Of a DNA stretch of 64,000 nt, positions 17,311 to 26,209 are shown one piece after another. The notes under the pieces were generated by a model that saw only the letters and a program-made list of their open reading frames with translations, searched no databases and had not been told where the DNA came from. This DNA comes from Halovulum marinum (lineage in GTDB: Bacteria; Pseudomonadota; Alphaproteobacteria; Rhodobacterales; Rhodobacteraceae), in the NCBI RefSeq assembly GCF_009697225.1, contig NZ_WIND01000001.1:186001-250000 (forward strand), read 5' to 3'. The first letter of the stretch is position 1. Every line of letters starts with the position of its first letter. The position numbers and the translations under genes are program-made.

Positions 17311-19719
17311 TCAGCCGCGCAGCGTGCCGCCGGTGGCCTTCTTCACCTGCGCCACCACCTTGTCGGCGACGGCCTCGATCTGCTTGTCGGTCAGCGTGCC
17401 CCCGGTCGGCTGCAGACGGACGGCGATGGCGACGGACTTCTTGCCCGCCCCCATCTGCGCCTCGGCCTTCTCGCCGGCGAACACGTCGAACACGCTGACC
17501 GCGTCGATCAGCTGCTTGTCCGCGCCCTTCGCCGCGCGCAGGATCGCGTCGGCGGGGGTGTCGGCGTCGACGACGAAGGCGAAGTCGCGCTCCACCGCCT
17601 GGTAGTCCGACACCCGCAGCGGCGGCCGCGACGCCTGCGCCTTGCGCGGCATCGGCACGTTGTCCAGAAACAGGCTGAAGGCCACCGCCGGCCCCTGCAC
17701 GTCCAGCGCCCGAAGCACCGCGGGGTGCAGCTCGCCGAACGCCGCCAGCGGCGTCTTCGGTCCCAGCCCCAGAACGCCCGAGCGTCCCGGATGGAACCAG
17801 CCGGGCGCGGTGGCGGTGACCGTCAGCCGGTCGGGCGCGCCGATCGCCGCCAGCGCGGTCTCGGCGTCGGCGCGGGCGTCGTAGACGTCGTGCGCACGGC
17901 GCGCGCCGAACGGATCGCGCGGGCCGCTGTGCCCGACTCGCAGGCCCGCCGCCAGGCGCAGCTGGTCGTCCGGCTCGCCGCCGGTCCAGGCCGGACCGAC
18001 CTCGAACAGGCCGAGGTCGGCGAAGCCGCGCGCCTGGTTCCGCGCCGCCGCGCGCAGCAGCGCGGGCAGCAGGTCGGGGCGCATGTGGCTCATCTCGGTC
18101 GAGATCGGGTTGGCCAGGGCGGTCGCCTGTGCGCCGCCGCCGAACAGCTCCGCCGCCGCGCGGTCGATGAACGAATAGGTCACGCACTCGTTCAGCCCCA
18201 GCCCGGCGAGCGTGCGCCGCACCGTGCCCTCGCGGGTCTGCATCGGCGTCAGGATCGGCTTGGCGACGCCGGGCGCACGGCCCATCGGCCTGCTTTCCAG
18301 CCGGCTCAGCGAGGCGACGCGGGCGATCTCCTCGACCAGGTCGGCCGAGCCCTGCACGTCCGGCCGCCAGCTCGGCACCCAGACCTCGATCCCGCCGTGT
18401 TCCTTCGCCACGCCGAAGCCCAGCGCGGTCAGGATCCGGATCTGCTCGTGCTCGGCGATGTTCATGCCCACCAGGCTTGAGACGCGGCCGCTGTCGAGCG
18501 GGTAGAAGCGCGCGGTCTGCGGCATCGCGCCGGCGGTGACCACGGCCGAGGCCTCGCCGCCGCACAGCTCCAGGATCATCTGCGTCGCGATCTCGATGCC
18601 GCGCGGGGTGAACTCCGGATCGATGCCGCGCTCGAAGCGGTAGCGCGCGTCCGAAGCGATGCGCAGCTTGCGCCCGGTCTGCGCGGTCAGGACCGGGTCG
18701 AAATAGGCGCCCTCGAGGAACACGTTCACGGTTTCCCCGGTGCAGCCGGTGGGCGCACCGCCGATCACGCCGCCGATCGACTCGACGCCCGAGGCGTCGG
18801 CGATCACAGTCTCGGTGCCGTCGAAGGTATAGGTCTTGTCGTCGAGCGCCTCGAGCGTCTCGCCGGCGATGGCGGTGCGCACCAGCAGGTCGCCCTCGAC
18901 CTTGTCCGCGTCGAACACATGCAGCGGCCGGTTCAGGTCGTGGGTCATGTAGTTGGTGATGTCGACCAGCGCCGAGATCGGCCGCAGGCCGATGGCGCGC
19001 AGCCGGTCCTGCAGCCACGCCGGCGACGGGCCGTTGCGCACGCCGCGGATGGTGCGGCCCAGGAACAGCGGGCAGGCGCGGTCGCGGACGCTGGCGTCCA
19101 GCGTCACCTTGATCGGGCTGTCGAACGTGCCCGGCACCGAGACCTCGGGCACCGGCCTGAGCGTGCCCAGACCGCGCGCGGCCAGGTCGCGGGCGATGCC
19201 GTGCACGCCCAGCGCGTCGGGGCGGTTGGGGGTGATGGCGATCTCGATCACCGGGTCGGTCTTGCCGGCGTAGTCGACGTAGCGCGCGCCGACCACGGCG
19301 TCGGCGCCCAGCTCGATGATGCCGTCGTGCTCGTCCGAGATTTCCATCTCGCGCTCGGAAAGCATCATGCCGTGGCTTTCGACGCCGCGGATCTTGCCGA
19401 CCTGGATGGTGGTGTCGATGCCCGGGATGTAGTCGCCGGGCTGCGCCACCACGACCTTGATGCCGGTGCGCGCGTTCGGCGCGCCGCAGACCACCTGCTT
19501 CTCGCCGGCGGCTGTCAGCACCCGGCACACGCGCAGCCGGTCGGCGTCCGGATGCGGCTCGGCATGCAGCACCTCGCCCACGGTGAAGGCGCCCAGCCGG
19601 GCCGAGGGGTCGACGACCTCCTCGACCTCGAGGCCCAGGTCGGTCAGCGCCTCGAGGATCTCGTCGAGGGTGGCCTCGGTCTCCAGATGGTCCTTCAGCC
19701 AGGATAGCGTGAACTTCAT
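17311..19719 (-). CDS. pheT: Phenylalanyl-tRNA synthetase beta subunit
   Basis: 802-aa subunit of the heterotetrameric PheRS. It has an N-terminal MKFTLSWLKDHLE, an EMAP/tRNA-binding-like domain with ADRLRVCRV and VCGAPNARTG (about residues 45-150), B3/B4 editing and B5 domains, and a C-terminal ferredoxin-like anticodon domain (DYQAVERDFAFVVDADTPAD). The length is normal (about 800). The start at 19719 is used; an ATG two codons earlier (19725) is equally possible. pheS lies upstream but is separated by about 680 nt that contains an opposite-strand gene. Confidence 0.96.
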   Translation of the reverse strand: MKFTLSWLKDHLETEATLDEILEALTDLGLEVEEVVDPSARLGAFTVGEVLHAEPHPDADRLRVCRVLTAAGEKQVVCGAPNARTGIKVVVAQPGDYIPGIDTTIQVGKIRGVESHGMMLSEREMEISDEHDGIIELGADAVVGARYVDYAGKTDPVIEIAITPNRPDALGVHGIARDLAARGLGTLRPVPEVSVPGTFDSPIKVTLDASVRDRACPLFLGRTIRGVRNGPSPAWLQDRLRAIGLRPISALVDITNYMTHDLNRPLHVFDADKVEGDLLVRTAIAGETLEALDDKTYTFDGTETVIADASGVESIGGVIGGAPTGCTGETVNVFLEGAYFDPVLTAQTGRKLRIASDARYRFERGIDPEFTPRGIEIATQMILELCGGEASAVVTAGAMPQTARFYPLDSGRVSSLVGMNIAEHEQIRILTALGFGVAKEHGGIEVWVPSWRPDVQGSADLVEEIARVASLSRLESRPMGRAPGVAKPILTPMQTREGTVRRTLAGLGLNECVTYSFIDRAAAELFGGGAQATALANPISTEMSHMRPDLLPALLRAAARNQARGFADLGLFEVGPAWTGGEPDDQLRLAAGLRVGHSGPRDPFGARRAHDVYDARADAETALAAIGAPDRLTVTATAPGWFHPGRSGVLGLGPKTPLAAFGELHPAVLRALDVQGPAVAFSLFLDNVPMPRKAQASRPPLRVSDYQAVERDFAFVVDADTPADAILRAAKGADKQLIDAVSVFDVFAGEKAEAQMGAGKKSVAIAVRLQPTGGTLTDKQIEAVADKVVAQVKKATGGTLRG

Positions 19720-19862
19720 TTCCATGCCTTTGCGTGGATCAGCGGTCTTCGGCCTATTAGCGGCTGCCCGCCGCAAGGGAAAGGGGGCGCGCCCGTCCCC
19801 GGCCTGCCTTCCGGCCCCGGTCGCGCCACAAAGGCGCCGCGATTCCGGCGATTCTCCGCCGG

Positions 19863-19877
19863 TTAACCTAAAGTTTG
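19863..19877 (+). promoter_or_regulatory. CtrA-like half box upstream of the Flp-like pilin gene
   Basis: TTAA-N7-TTTG, about 100 nt before the ATG at 19977. The first half TTAACC is perfect and the second half matches 2 of 4. Pilin genes are known CtrA targets in Caulobacter, which makes the location suggestive. Confidence 0.35.
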
Positions 19878-19976
19878 CAGGGCTGCCCCTCGACCGGCCC
19901 GACGATCGTCACAATCACGCCCTTTTCCGGCGATGATGTGCGTTCAGGTTGAACGCGAGGGATTGCGAGGTGCAGC

Positions 19977-20168
19977 ATGCTTGGACAGCTTAGAATATTT
20001 CGAAGGGACGACTCCGGCGCGGTCACGGTCGACTGGGTCGTGCTGACGGCCGCCATCGTCGGTCTGAACATCATTGCCATCATGAGCATGATCAAGGACG
20101 GGCTCAGGGACAACGGCGACTATATCAACGGCAAGATCGACGAGGCCCGTGCGGACATGAGCCGCTGA
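19977..20168 (+). CDS. Flp/type IVb pilin-like small protein
   Basis: 63-aa protein with a basic leader (MLGQLRIFRRDD) and a hydrophobic segment after SGAVTVDWVVLTAAIVGL, the layout of class IVb (Flp) prepilins. The processing site would be SG/AVTVD, with Asp in place of the usual Glu at mature position +5. The C-terminal part is polar. GAGGTG precedes the ATG by 5 nt. It is transcribed against pheT and pheS, between them. No tad/cpa assembly genes are present here, so pilin function is an inference. Confidence 0.75.
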   Translation: MLGQLRIFRRDDSGAVTVDWVVLTAAIVGLNIIAIMSMIKDGLRDNGDYINGKIDEARADMSR

Positions 20169-20309
20169 TCCGCCCCCCAGGGGCTTGGCGTTTCGGGTTC
20201 AGCAATGCGATTGCCGGGATGGGGGTCCCGGGCAGGCATCAGGAACCGGGCCGGGTCTGGCAGTCGGGGGAAGCGAACGGCGGCGCAGCGGCGCCGACCG
20301 GCAAGCAAA

Positions 20310-20333
20310 GGGGCCAGGCGGCCCCGTTTTCGT
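20310..20333 (+). terminator. Terminator-like stem downstream of the Flp-like gene
   Basis: GGGGCC-AGGC-GGCCCC stem followed by GTTTTCGTTT on the plus strand, 140 nt after the pilin stop. Nothing else in the 20169-20396 gap is recognisable. Confidence 0.65.
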
Positions 20334-20396
20334 TTCCGGAACCAAGCGGAACCTGTCGCGTCGGCGAAGCCGTGCGCTCGGGGCGCCGCGCGGGTC

Positions 20397-21464
20397 TCAG
20401 GCGAAGGTGCGCGGCACGTCCAGCGCCGCGAACCCGTAGTGCCGCAGCCAGCGCAGGTCGCTGTCGAAGAACGCCCGCAGGTCGGGCATGCCGTATTTCA
20501 GCATCGCCAGCCGGTCGATGCCCATGCCGAAGGCGAACCCCTGGTATCGCTCCGGATCGACGTTCGCGGCGGCCAGCACCTTGGGGTGCACCATGCCCGA
20601 GCCCAGCACCTCCAGCCAGTCGTCGCCCTCGCCGATCTTCAGCGCGCCGCCCTCCCAGCTGCACTGGATGTCGACCTCGGCGGACGGCTCGGTGAACGGG
20701 AAGTGCGAGGCGCGGAAGCGGGTCTTCACCTCGCGCCCGAAGAAGGCGGCGAAGAACTCCTCCAGCGTCCATTTCAGGTTCGCCATCGACACGTCGTCGC
20801 CGATGCACAGCCCCTCGACCTGGTGGAACATCGGCGTGTGGGTCTGGTCGTAGTCGGCGCGGTAGACCCTGCCCGGGGCGATGATCCGGCAGGGCACGCC
20901 GTGCTCTTCCATGTAGCGGATCTGCACCGGCGAGGTGTGGGTGCGCAGCACATGCGGCGGGCGGTTGTCGCCCGGCTCGCGGTGCATGAAGAAGGTGTCG
21001 TGCTCCTGCCGGGCGGGGTGCTCGGGCGGGATGTTCAGCGCGTCGAAATTGTACCAGTCGGTCTCGACCTGCGGGCCTTCGGCGACGGCGTAACCGAGAT
21101 CGGCGAAGATCGCGATGACCTCGTCCGTGACCTGGCTGACCGGGTGCACGCTGCCCTCGGTGCGCGGGCGCGGCGGCAGGGTGACGTCGACGCGTTCGGC
21201 CTGCAGCCGCGCGGTCAGCGCGGCCTCGGCCAGCACCGCGCGGCGGGCGAGCACGGCGTCGGTCAGCTCGGTCTTGAGCGCGTTCAGCGCCGGTCCGGCG
21301 TTCTGCCGTTCCTCGGGCGACATCGCGCCCAGCGCGCGCATCTTCAGGCTGACCTCGCCCTTCTTGCCCAGCGCCGCGACGCGCACCTCCTCCAGCGCCG
21401 CCTCGTCGGCGGCCGCCTCGATGGCGTCGGTCCACTTCTGCTTCAGCTCGGCCAGCCCGTCCAT
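20397..21464 (-). CDS. pheS: Phenylalanyl-tRNA synthetase alpha subunit
   Basis: 355-aa catalytic subunit. The N-terminal coiled coil ([18 protein letters not shown], to about residue 85) is followed by class II motif 2 ([16 protein letters not shown] region) and motif 3 ([17 protein letters not shown], about 310-330). [11 protein letters not shown] and [11 protein letters not shown] are diagnostic. It lies upstream of pheT in the same orientation but not adjacent. Confidence 0.97.
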   Translation of the reverse strand: MDGLAELKQKWTDAIEAAADEAALEEVRVAALGKKGEVSLKMRALGAMSPEERQNAGPALNALKTELTDAVLARRAVLAEAALTARLQAERVDVTLPPRPRTEGSVHPVSQVTDEVIAIFADLGYAVAEGPQVETDWYNFDALNIPPEHPARQEHDTFFMHREPGDNRPPHVLRTHTSPVQIRYMEEHGVPCRIIAPGRVYRADYDQTHTPMFHQVEGLCIGDDVSMANLKWTLEEFFAAFFGREVKTRFRASHFPFTEPSAEVDIQCSWEGGALKIGEGDDWLEVLGSGMVHPKVLAAANVDPERYQGFAFGMGIDRLAMLKYGMPDLRAFFDSDLRWLRHYGFAALDVPRTFA

Positions 21465-21543
21465 GCGCGCGTCACTCCGGAATCCTGCGTTCTGGGTCGG
21501 GGGTGGCCTACCACAGACCGGCCGGAATGCAAGGCGCCCCGGA

Positions 21544-21559
21544 TTAACCCGCGGTTAAC
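21544..21559. promoter_or_regulatory. Perfect CtrA-type box (TTAA-N7-TTAAC)
   Basis: TTAACCCGCGGTTAAC matches the CtrA full-site consensus TTAA-N7-TTAA(C) with no mismatch and is also a TTAACC/GGTTAA inverted repeat. It ends 40 nt before the start of the RTX-like gene at 21600 and lies 80 nt upstream of the divergent pheS. Confidence 0.65.
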
Positions 21560-21599
21560 CAGAATGCGTCACCACGGGGCGAACCACAGCGAGGCCGCG

Positions 21600-22277
21600 A
21601 TGTTCCTCACCCCCTTCGACGCGCCCTTCGGCGATGTGCTGCCCGACACCGACCGCCGCGACACCCTGCAGGGCTTTGACGGGCGCACCGTGTTCACGCT
21701 GAGCAACGACGGGCGGACCGACAGCGTGCTCGGGTTCGAGGACGGAACCGACCTGATCGACATCAGCGCCTGGGACGCGACCTGGGCGAAGATCTCGGTC
21801 CGGCAGATCAGCCTGACCGAATACGTCGTCGACTACCTGAACGAAGAGCGGATCCGCCTCACCTTCGACATGCCCGCCGCCGCCGACATCCCCGCGGACG
21901 GCATCCTGCTGACAGCCGACGATTTCATCTTCGCCGAAGGCGTGCCCGCGCCCAGCCTGCAGCTGCGCCCCGAGGCCACCGCCGCCGAGAAGGAGGTGAT
22001 CTTCGGCACCTCGCTGCCCGATGTGTTCCTGTTCGAATACGACGGCGAACGCGACACCGTGCGCCGGTTCGAGATCGGCAAGGACCGTATCGACCTGGCC
22101 GACTACGGCACCAGCTTCGGCGCCCTCGAGGTCACCGAGCGCAAGGTCGGGCGGCTGTCGATCAAGATCCCGGTGCCCGACGCCGAGCGCGACCTGCCCC
22201 CCGACTGGCTGGTGCTGATCGACATCTCGCACCAGATCACCGCCGCCGACCTGAGCGCGGACATGTTCATCTTCTGA
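21600..22277 (+). CDS. Small RTX/serralysin C-terminus-like protein
   Basis: 225-aa acidic protein with no signal peptide. Two modules resemble the beta-roll/C-terminal part of RTX exoproteins: FTLSNDGRTDSVLGFEDGTD with LIDISAW, ending LTADDFIFAEG (about residues 20-125), and FLFEYDGERDTVRRFEIGKD with RIDLADYG (about 140-180), ending LSADMFIF at the C terminus. Canonical GGxGxDxUx repeats are absent. The C-terminal acidic-hydrophobic end is like type I secretion signals. The start at 21600 follows GAGG; ATG 21564 is possible but lies 5 nt after the CtrA-type box. No T1SS genes are nearby. Confidence 0.75.
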   Translation: MFLTPFDAPFGDVLPDTDRRDTLQGFDGRTVFTLSNDGRTDSVLGFEDGTDLIDISAWDATWAKISVRQISLTEYVVDYLNEERIRLTFDMPAAADIPADGILLTADDFIFAEGVPAPSLQLRPEATAAEKEVIFGTSLPDVFLFEYDGERDTVRRFEIGKDRIDLADYGTSFGALEVTERKVGRLSIKIPVPDAERDLPPDWLVLIDISHQITAADLSADMFIF

Positions 22278-22304
22278 GCCGCACGTTTTCATCTTCTGAG
22301 CCGC
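22266..22304 (+). repeat. 17-bp direct repeat duplicating a gene's stop region
   Basis: TTCATCTTCTGAGCCGC occurs at 22266-22282 and again at 22288-22304, offset by 22 bp. The first copy encodes the last residues (FIF) and TGA stop of the RTX-like gene. Confidence 0.85.
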
Positions 22305-22323
22305 GCGGTGCCTCGGCGGCGCC

Positions 22324-22620
22324 TCAGTGTCCCTTGTCGGCCTGACCGAAGGTTTCCTGCTGTGCGGCGCTGGCCTCGGTCTGGTGCTTCTCGCGCCAGG
22401 CGTCGTAGGGCTCGCCGTAGAACGCCTCGCGGGCGGCGTCCTTGTCCATCTCGATGCCGCGCTCGTTCGCGGCTTCCTGATACCAGCGGCTCAGGCAGTT
22501 GCGGCAGAAGCCCGCCAGGTTCATCAGGTCGATGTTCTGCACGTCCGTCCGCTCCTGCAGATGCGCGCGCAGGCGGCGGAAGGCGGCGGCTTCCAGTTCC
22601 ACGCGGGTCGTATCGTCCAT
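22324..22620 (-). CDS. DUF1244 family protein
   Basis: 98-aa helical protein with the DUF1244 pattern LEAAAFRRLRAHLQERTDVQN and LAGFCRNCLSRWYQEAANERG, then a charged tail. The two Cys in FCRNC are typical. The family is alphaproteobacterial and of unknown function. ATG 22620 is preceded by GGAGG; the alternative at 22644 is less likely. Confidence 0.87.
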   Translation of the reverse strand: MDDTTRVELEAAAFRRLRAHLQERTDVQNIDLMNLAGFCRNCLSRWYQEAANERGIEMDKDAAREAFYGEPYDAWREKHQTEASAAQQETFGQADKGH

Positions 22621-22681
22621 CAAGGCCTCCGTTCGATGCTCCACAGTTAGGTGCCCGGCGGGCGGTTGTCATCGACCGCGT

Positions 22682-23455
22682 TCAAGCATCCCCGGCCACC
22701 GGGATCAGCCCGGCCAGCAGCCGCACCAGCCGCGCCGCCCAGGCCGCCTGCCCCGGCGCGTCGGCGATCAGGTCGTTGCGCAGCTCGATCAGGACATGCG
22801 GCAGGCCGCGCCGCGTGCCGTGCCGGTCCATGCAGTCGCCCTCCAGCCGGCCGGTGTAGGGTTCGTTGTCGCCGACCACCAGGTCGCCCTCGGCGCGCAG
22901 CCGCGCGATCAGCGGCGGCGCCAGCCGGTCGTCGTGCGCCCACAGCACGCCGACGTGCCACGGCCGCGGCGGCTTGCCGCGCAGCTTCGGCGCGAAGCTG
23001 TGGATCGACACCAGGTGCGGGGTGGTGCCGCGCGCCAGCATGGCGTCGATCCGCGCGGCGATCGCGTCGTGATAGGGGTCGTAGGCCAGCGCCCGCCGGC
23101 GCGCGACCTCGGCCGGCCCGGCATCCCGGTTCGCCGGAATGATCGAGCCATCGTAGAGCTTCATCACCAGCGTCGGGTCGTCCGCACCCCGGTTCGGATC
23201 GATCACCAGCCGCGAGAAGCGCGACATCACCGCCGGCGCGCGCAACTCCTGCGCCAGCCGCCGGGTCACCCCGGCCGCGCCCGGATCCCAGGCGATGTGC
23301 CGGGCCATGTCGGCCGCCGACAGGCCCAGATCGCCGCCGGCGCACCACGCGGGCACCGCGTTCGAGGCGTGGTCGCACAGCAGCAGCGCCGGCCCCGGCG
23401 CATCCGGGTCCAGCAGGTCGAACGGCGCGGGATCGGGCGAATTGACTGAGGTCAT
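22682..23455 (-). CDS. N-formylglutamate amidohydrolase family protein
   Basis: 257-aa enzyme expected to hydrolyse N-formyl-L-glutamate to glutamate and formate, as in histidine degradation, or related N-acyl glutamates. Conserved features are LLCDHASNAVP, HIAWDPGA, SRLVIDPNRG and SIHSFAPKLRGKPRP-like (LVSIHSFAPKLRGKPP), which hold the metal-binding His and Asp. The start at 23455 is chosen because it opens the conserved region; 23542 would add an unconserved extension. No hut genes are near, so the in vivo substrate is uncertain. Confidence 0.88.
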   Translation of the reverse strand: MTSVNSPDPAPFDLLDPDAPGPALLLCDHASNAVPAWCAGGDLGLSAADMARHIAWDPGAAGVTRRLAQELRAPAVMSRFSRLVIDPNRGADDPTLVMKLYDGSIIPANRDAGPAEVARRRALAYDPYHDAIAARIDAMLARGTTPHLVSIHSFAPKLRGKPPRPWHVGVLWAHDDRLAPPLIARLRAEGDLVVGDNEPYTGRLEGDCMDRHGTRRGLPHVLIELRNDLIADAPGQAAWAARLVRLLAGLIPVAGDA

Positions 23456-23599
23456 GCCGACCCGATACCCCGACCCCGCGACGGGGAAAAGGCCCCCGTT
23501 CGGCAAAAAACCGCACCCGTCGCCGGAATTTTTCACGGACATTCCCGGTTCCTGCCGTTATAAGCCGCGCCGAGGCCCCCCGAACGTGCAGGAAGATCG

Positions 23600-25048
23600 A
23601 TGTTACGACGCAATCGCAACGTGAAAATCGTGGCCACTCTCGGCCCGGCATCCAGCGACTACGAGACGATCAAGGCGTTGTTCGAGGCGGGCGCCGACGT
23701 GTTCCGCCTGAACATGTCGCACGGCACGCACGACGACATCCGCAACCGTCACGAAATCCTGCGCGATCTCGAGGTCGAGTTCGAGCGCCCGATCTGCATA
23801 CTTGCCGACCTGCAGGGCCCCAAGCTGCGCTGCGGCACGTTCAAGGACGGCCCGGTCATGCTCGAGGAAGGCCAGGCGTTCCGCTTCGACCTGGATGACA
23901 AGCCCGGCGACGCCAAGCGCGTGCAGCTGCCGCATCCCGAGATCTTCCAGGCGCTGAGCGAGGGGTCGACCCTGCTGGTGAACGACGGCAAGATCCGGCT
24001 GACGGTGAAGTCGGTCAGCGCCGACCACGCCGACTGCGAGGTTGCCGTGGGCGGCGAGATCTCGAACCGCAAGGGCGTGAACGTGCCCGACGTGGTGCTG
24101 CCGCTGGCGGCGCTGTCGGAAAAGGACCGCGAGGATCTGGAATTCGTCTGCGAGCTGGGCATCGACTGGCTGGCGCTGTCCTTCGTGCAGCGCGCCGCCG
24201 ACGTCGACGAGGCCCGCGCCCTGGCCAATGGCCGCGCCGCGATCCTGGCGAAGATCGAGAAACCCGCTGCGGTGAAGGCCTATGCCGAGATCCTCGCCGC
24301 CTCGGACGGCATCATGGTCGCCCGCGGCGACCTTGGCGTGGAGTTGCCGGTGCAGGCGCTGCCGCCGATCCAGAAGCGCCTCGTGCGCGAGTGCCGCATG
24401 GTCGGCAAGCCGGTGATCGTCGCCACGCAGATGATGGAGAGCATGATCTCCAGCCCGGTGCCGACACGGGCCGAAGTCTCGGACGTGGCGCAGGCGATCT
24501 ACGAGGGCGCCGACGCGGTGATGCTGTCGGCCGAATCCGCCGCCGGCGACTACCCGATCGAGGCGGTGCGCACGATGAGCGCCGTCGCCGAATCGGTCGA
24601 GAACGACGAGATCTACCGCCAGGTGATCGAGGCGTCGCGCACGCCGTCGAAAGCCTCGGTCGGCGAGTCGATCACCGCCGCCGCGCGCGAGGTCGCCGAG
24701 ACCACCGACGTCAAGGCGATCTGCTGCTTCACCCACTCGGGCACCACCGCCTCGCTGATGAGCCGCGAGAAGCCGCGGGTGCCGATCATCGCGCTGACGC
24801 CGAAGACCGGCACCGCCCGCCGGCTGTGCCTGACCTGGGGCCTGACCTGCGTGCTGACCGCCGAGGTCGAGCGCTTCAAGATGGCCGTGGTCAGCGCCGC
24901 CCGCGCCGCCAAGGCCTACGGCTTCGGCGGCGACGAGGACTTCATCGTCGTCACCGCCGGCGTGCCGTTCAACACGCCGGGCACCACCAACATCCTGCGC
25001 GTCGCCCCGGTGGACGAGGCCAAGATCTTCGCCGGCGGCCCCGAGTAA
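23600..25048 (+). CDS. pyk: Pyruvate kinase
   Basis: 482-aa glycolytic enzyme making pyruvate and ATP from phosphoenolpyruvate and ADP. It has an N-terminal KIVATLGPAS and FRLNMSHG, a B domain (about residues 70-165), the active site region AILAKIEKPAAV with MVARGDLGVELP, and the C-terminal domain with CCFTHSGTTASLMSREKP. The length is usual for bacterial PykA/PykF. AGGAAG precedes the ATG by 4 nt. Confidence 0.97.
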   Translation: MLRRNRNVKIVATLGPASSDYETIKALFEAGADVFRLNMSHGTHDDIRNRHEILRDLEVEFERPICILADLQGPKLRCGTFKDGPVMLEEGQAFRFDLDDKPGDAKRVQLPHPEIFQALSEGSTLLVNDGKIRLTVKSVSADHADCEVAVGGEISNRKGVNVPDVVLPLAALSEKDREDLEFVCELGIDWLALSFVQRAADVDEARALANGRAAILAKIEKPAAVKAYAEILAASDGIMVARGDLGVELPVQALPPIQKRLVRECRMVGKPVIVATQMMESMISSPVPTRAEVSDVAQAIYEGADAVMLSAESAAGDYPIEAVRTMSAVAESVENDEIYRQVIEASRTPSKASVGESITAAAREVAETTDVKAICCFTHSGTTASLMSREKPRVPIIALTPKTGTARRLCLTWGLTCVLTAEVERFKMAVVSAARAAKAYGFGGDEDFIVVTAGVPFNTPGTTNILRVAPVDEAKIFAGGPE

Positions 25049-25114
25049 CGCCGGCCGCATCGCGCGTCGCGGCCGCCGGCGCCCCCGGCGGCCGTCCGCT
25101 TTCGGGCCAAGCCC

Positions 25115-25143
25115 TTGCACGGCGCGCGTTTCCCGGCTATAGC
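25115..25143 (+). promoter_or_regulatory. Candidate sigma-70 promoter of rpmI-rplT
   Basis: TTGCAC (25115-25120), 17-bp spacer, TATAGC (25138-25143), between pyk and rpmI. The transcript would start about 70 nt before the rpmI ATG. Confidence 0.65.
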
Positions 25144-25219
25144 CCCGCTTCCATTGGCGCGGCCGGCCGAAAGGGCTGCCGAGTCGCGCTTCACGATCCC
25201 TTCCCGAGAGGAGACCGAA

Positions 25220-25420
25220 ATGCCCAAGATGAAGACCAAGTCGAGCGCCAAGAAGCGCTTCAAGGTGACCGCCACCGGCCGCGTGCTGGCCGGCCAGGCC
25301 GGCAAGCGCCACGGCATGATCAAGCGCTCGACCAAGTTCATCCGCGACGCCCGCGGCACCAGAACGCTGAGCGCACCTGACGAGAAGATCGTCAAGTCGT
25401 ACATGCCCTACAACCGCTGA
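25220..25420 (+). CDS. rpmI: 50S ribosomal protein L35
   Basis: 66-aa basic ribosomal protein, [20 protein letters not shown], with the usual C-terminal [17 protein letters not shown] precedes the ATG by 6 nt. It is followed 15 nt later by rplT. infC, a frequent upstream neighbour, is absent; pyk takes its place. Confidence 0.98.
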   Translation: MPKMKTKSSAKKRFKVTATGRVLAGQAGKRHGMIKRSTKFIRDARGTRTLSAPDEKIVKSYMPYNR

Positions 25421-25435
25421 CCGGAGGCCGCATCC

Positions 25436-25795
25436 ATGTCCCGTGTTAAAGGCGGCGCCGCCGCTCACGCCCGTCACCGCAAAGTCGTCAAGGCCGCCAA
25501 GGGTTACTACGGCGCCCGCTCGCGCAACTTCCGCACCGCCACGCAGGCGGTCGACAAGGCGCAGCAGTACGCCACCCGCGACCGCAAGAACAAGAAGCGC
25601 ACGTTCCGCGCGCTGTGGATCCAGCGCATCAACGCCGGCGTCCGCGCCCATGACGAAAACCTGAACTACTCGCGGTTCATGGGCGGGCTGATCAAGGCCG
25701 GCATCGAGGTCGACCGCAAGGTGCTGGCCGATCTGGCGGTGCACGAGCCCGAGGCGTTCAACGCCATCGTCGATCAGGCCAAGGCCGCGCTCTGA
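25436..25795 (+). CDS. rplT: 50S ribosomal protein L20
   Basis: 119-aa large-subunit protein, needed for 23S rRNA assembly. The sequence starts [19 protein letters not shown] and contains [17 protein letters not shown] and [24 protein letters not shown] strong terminator follows. Confidence 0.98.
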   Translation: MSRVKGGAAAHARHRKVVKAAKGYYGARSRNFRTATQAVDKAQQYATRDRKNKKRTFRALWIQRINAGVRAHDENLNYSRFMGGLIKAGIEVDRKVLADLAVHEPEAFNAIVDQAKAAL

Positions 25796-25827
25796 ACGCC
25801 GCGCCCGCGCCGCAGTGATCAGGCCCC

Positions 25828-25849
25828 GCCCCGCGCGGGGCTTTTTCTT
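25828..25849 (+). terminator. Rho-independent terminator after rplT
   Basis: GCCCCGC/GCGGGGC stem with CTTTTTCTT tail, 33 nt after the rplT stop. Confidence 0.9.
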
Positions 25850-26209
25850 GCCTGCCATCCACGAGAAAAAGCAGGGCTGTTGTGAACGCCCGGGCCCGCC
25901 TGCCTCGGACCGGTCTCGGCCACGCCATGACGTGGTCGCTTCCGGTCCCGGGAAACCGGCCGACCTTCCGGGTTTCCCCGAAGCGGGGCTGCTCCGGGAT
26001 CACCGAACCGAGGTCCCTGGGCGATACCCGGAAGAACATGTCGACTGAACGCCTTCAGGGGCGACAATCGGTTCTGTCCGCGGCAAGGCATTGAAGGGCC
26101 GGACAGCCGGTTTTCGCTGCGTTTGGCGTGAACGTCCGGAACGGTCGGCACGCTCCGAATTCAAGCATGCAAGGGTCGATATCTGGTCCGGTCAAAGATC
26201 CCCTTGCCC
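25850..26209. other. Non-coding 360-nt spacer
   Basis: No gene, tRNA or strong promoter is recognisable. Base composition is less GC-rich than neighbours, as in the adjoining accessory segment. Several short open frames here have no family likeness. It may be the left edge of the accessory block. Confidence 0.5.

Noticed and set aside
23603-25858. Long minus-strand open frame over pyk and rplT
   Set aside because: Antisense to unmistakable core genes.
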